From positions 23,923 to 87,922 of the forward strand of contig JAYPAP010000003.1 of NCBI GenBank assembly GCA_038123735.1: a DNA stretch of 64,000 bases, in the 5' to 3' direction. Below the pieces are notes generated by a model that was not told the origin of the DNA, did not search any database, and worked only from the letters and a program-made list of their open reading frames with translations. The position numbers and the translations under genes are program-made. This document shows, in pieces, positions 63,832 to 64,000 of the stretch. This DNA comes from REDI01 sp038123735 (GTDB taxonomy: Bacteria; Myxococcota_A; UBA796; GCA-2862545). Every line of letters begins with the position of its first letter. The first letter of the stretch is position 1.

Positions 63832-64000
63832 CGCCACCTCCGACTCTCGAGGGAGCGCCAGGTGAGAAACAAAAAGAGCCCGATGAATCCGATGAAGTAC
63901 GCCAAGTCCGCCGTGTCGATGACGCCCCGGGCGAAGCCTCGCAAGTGCTCGATGACGGATAAGCGAGAGAGTACCGGTTCGAATACCTCAGGGACGAAAC
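63828..64000 (-). CDS. GldF-like ABC-2 permease, 5' end outside the window
   Basis: The visible 56 codons, translated directly, end with LSVIEHLRGFARGVIDTADLAYF, then a hydrophobic helix IGFIGLFLFLTW and the stop after RSLESRRWR. This is the typical C-terminus of GldF-type ABC-2 permeases: GVID, membrane helix, then a short basic tail. The stop lies within the start of the GldG-like gene (TGA at 63830-63828, ATG at 63831). The cognate ATPase should lie further to the right. Confidence 0.75.
   Translation of the reverse strand, partial: FVPEVFEPVLSRLSVIEHLRGFARGVIDTADLAYFIGFIGLFLFLTWRSLESRRWR

Overview
The window is a 64 kb, GC-rich, gene-dense bacterial chromosome segment with seven runs of N, so it is probably a draft or metagenome scaffold. 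I infer a deltaproteobacterial, Myxococcota-like organism. The evidence is the many exported lipoproteins with Asp-rich Thr/Ser/Gly linkers, FG-GAP and Asp-box propellers, a myxo-type C-terminal tag (Cys, Trp, hydrophobic run, Arg-Arg), a FYDLN acidic protein, and one site resembling the Myxococcus LexA box. This placement is an inference, not a phylogeny.

Layout. 1-3 kb: a lamin-tail lipoprotein, then an FAD oxidoreductase coupled to a membrane 4Fe-4S protein. 3-6.5 kb: a lipoprotein, a DUF5678-like small protein with a retropepsin-like protease behind an operator-like palindrome, 5-formyl-THF cyclo-ligase, and a lipoprotein with an ExbD-like pattern. 6.5-14 kb: a probable iron-acquisition island. 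It has an ORF joining a sterol-desaturase-type hydroxylase to a TonB-dependent receptor, imelysin and DUF4856 lipoproteins, a FecCD-type permease and its ATPase, and two Fur-box-like sites. 14-18 kb: a large FG-GAP lipoprotein and an unknown 568-residue protein. 17.8-22.6 kb: pntAB and pckA. 22.7-29.1 kb: map, an MFS carrier, ndk and a three-gene coupled cassette (DUF5063-PDZ, Stf0 sulfotransferase, HAD phosphatase).

29.1-36.8 kb: sucCD, sdhCAB, metK with an unusually structured leader, and hpf. 36.8-41.2 kb: rpoN, pyrG and rplM-rpsI. 41.2-46.3 kb: an Asp-box lipoprotein, a FYDLN protein, truA, and a second chained exported ORF (propeller/Fn3 plus outer-membrane barrel). 46.3-54.3 kb: the classic rpsB-tsf-pyrH-frr-uppS-cdsA-rseP cluster extended by tsaB and a Usg-1-like protein, without dxr. 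54.5-64 kb: secA with an acidic tail, an M23 peptidase, a PP2C phosphatase, rsmA, tsaD and a GldFG/DUF4340 ABC operon running off the right edge.

Most minus-strand genes are tightly packed, often with 1-4 nt start/stop overlaps, which suggests translationally coupled operons. The most unusual observations are two ORFs in which a complete second signal peptide lies in frame inside a longer reading frame, the metK leader structure, the SecA tail built on ten identical GAC codons, and the palindrome-controlled retropepsin pair. No tRNA, rRNA, CRISPR array, insertion sequence or phage gene was seen.
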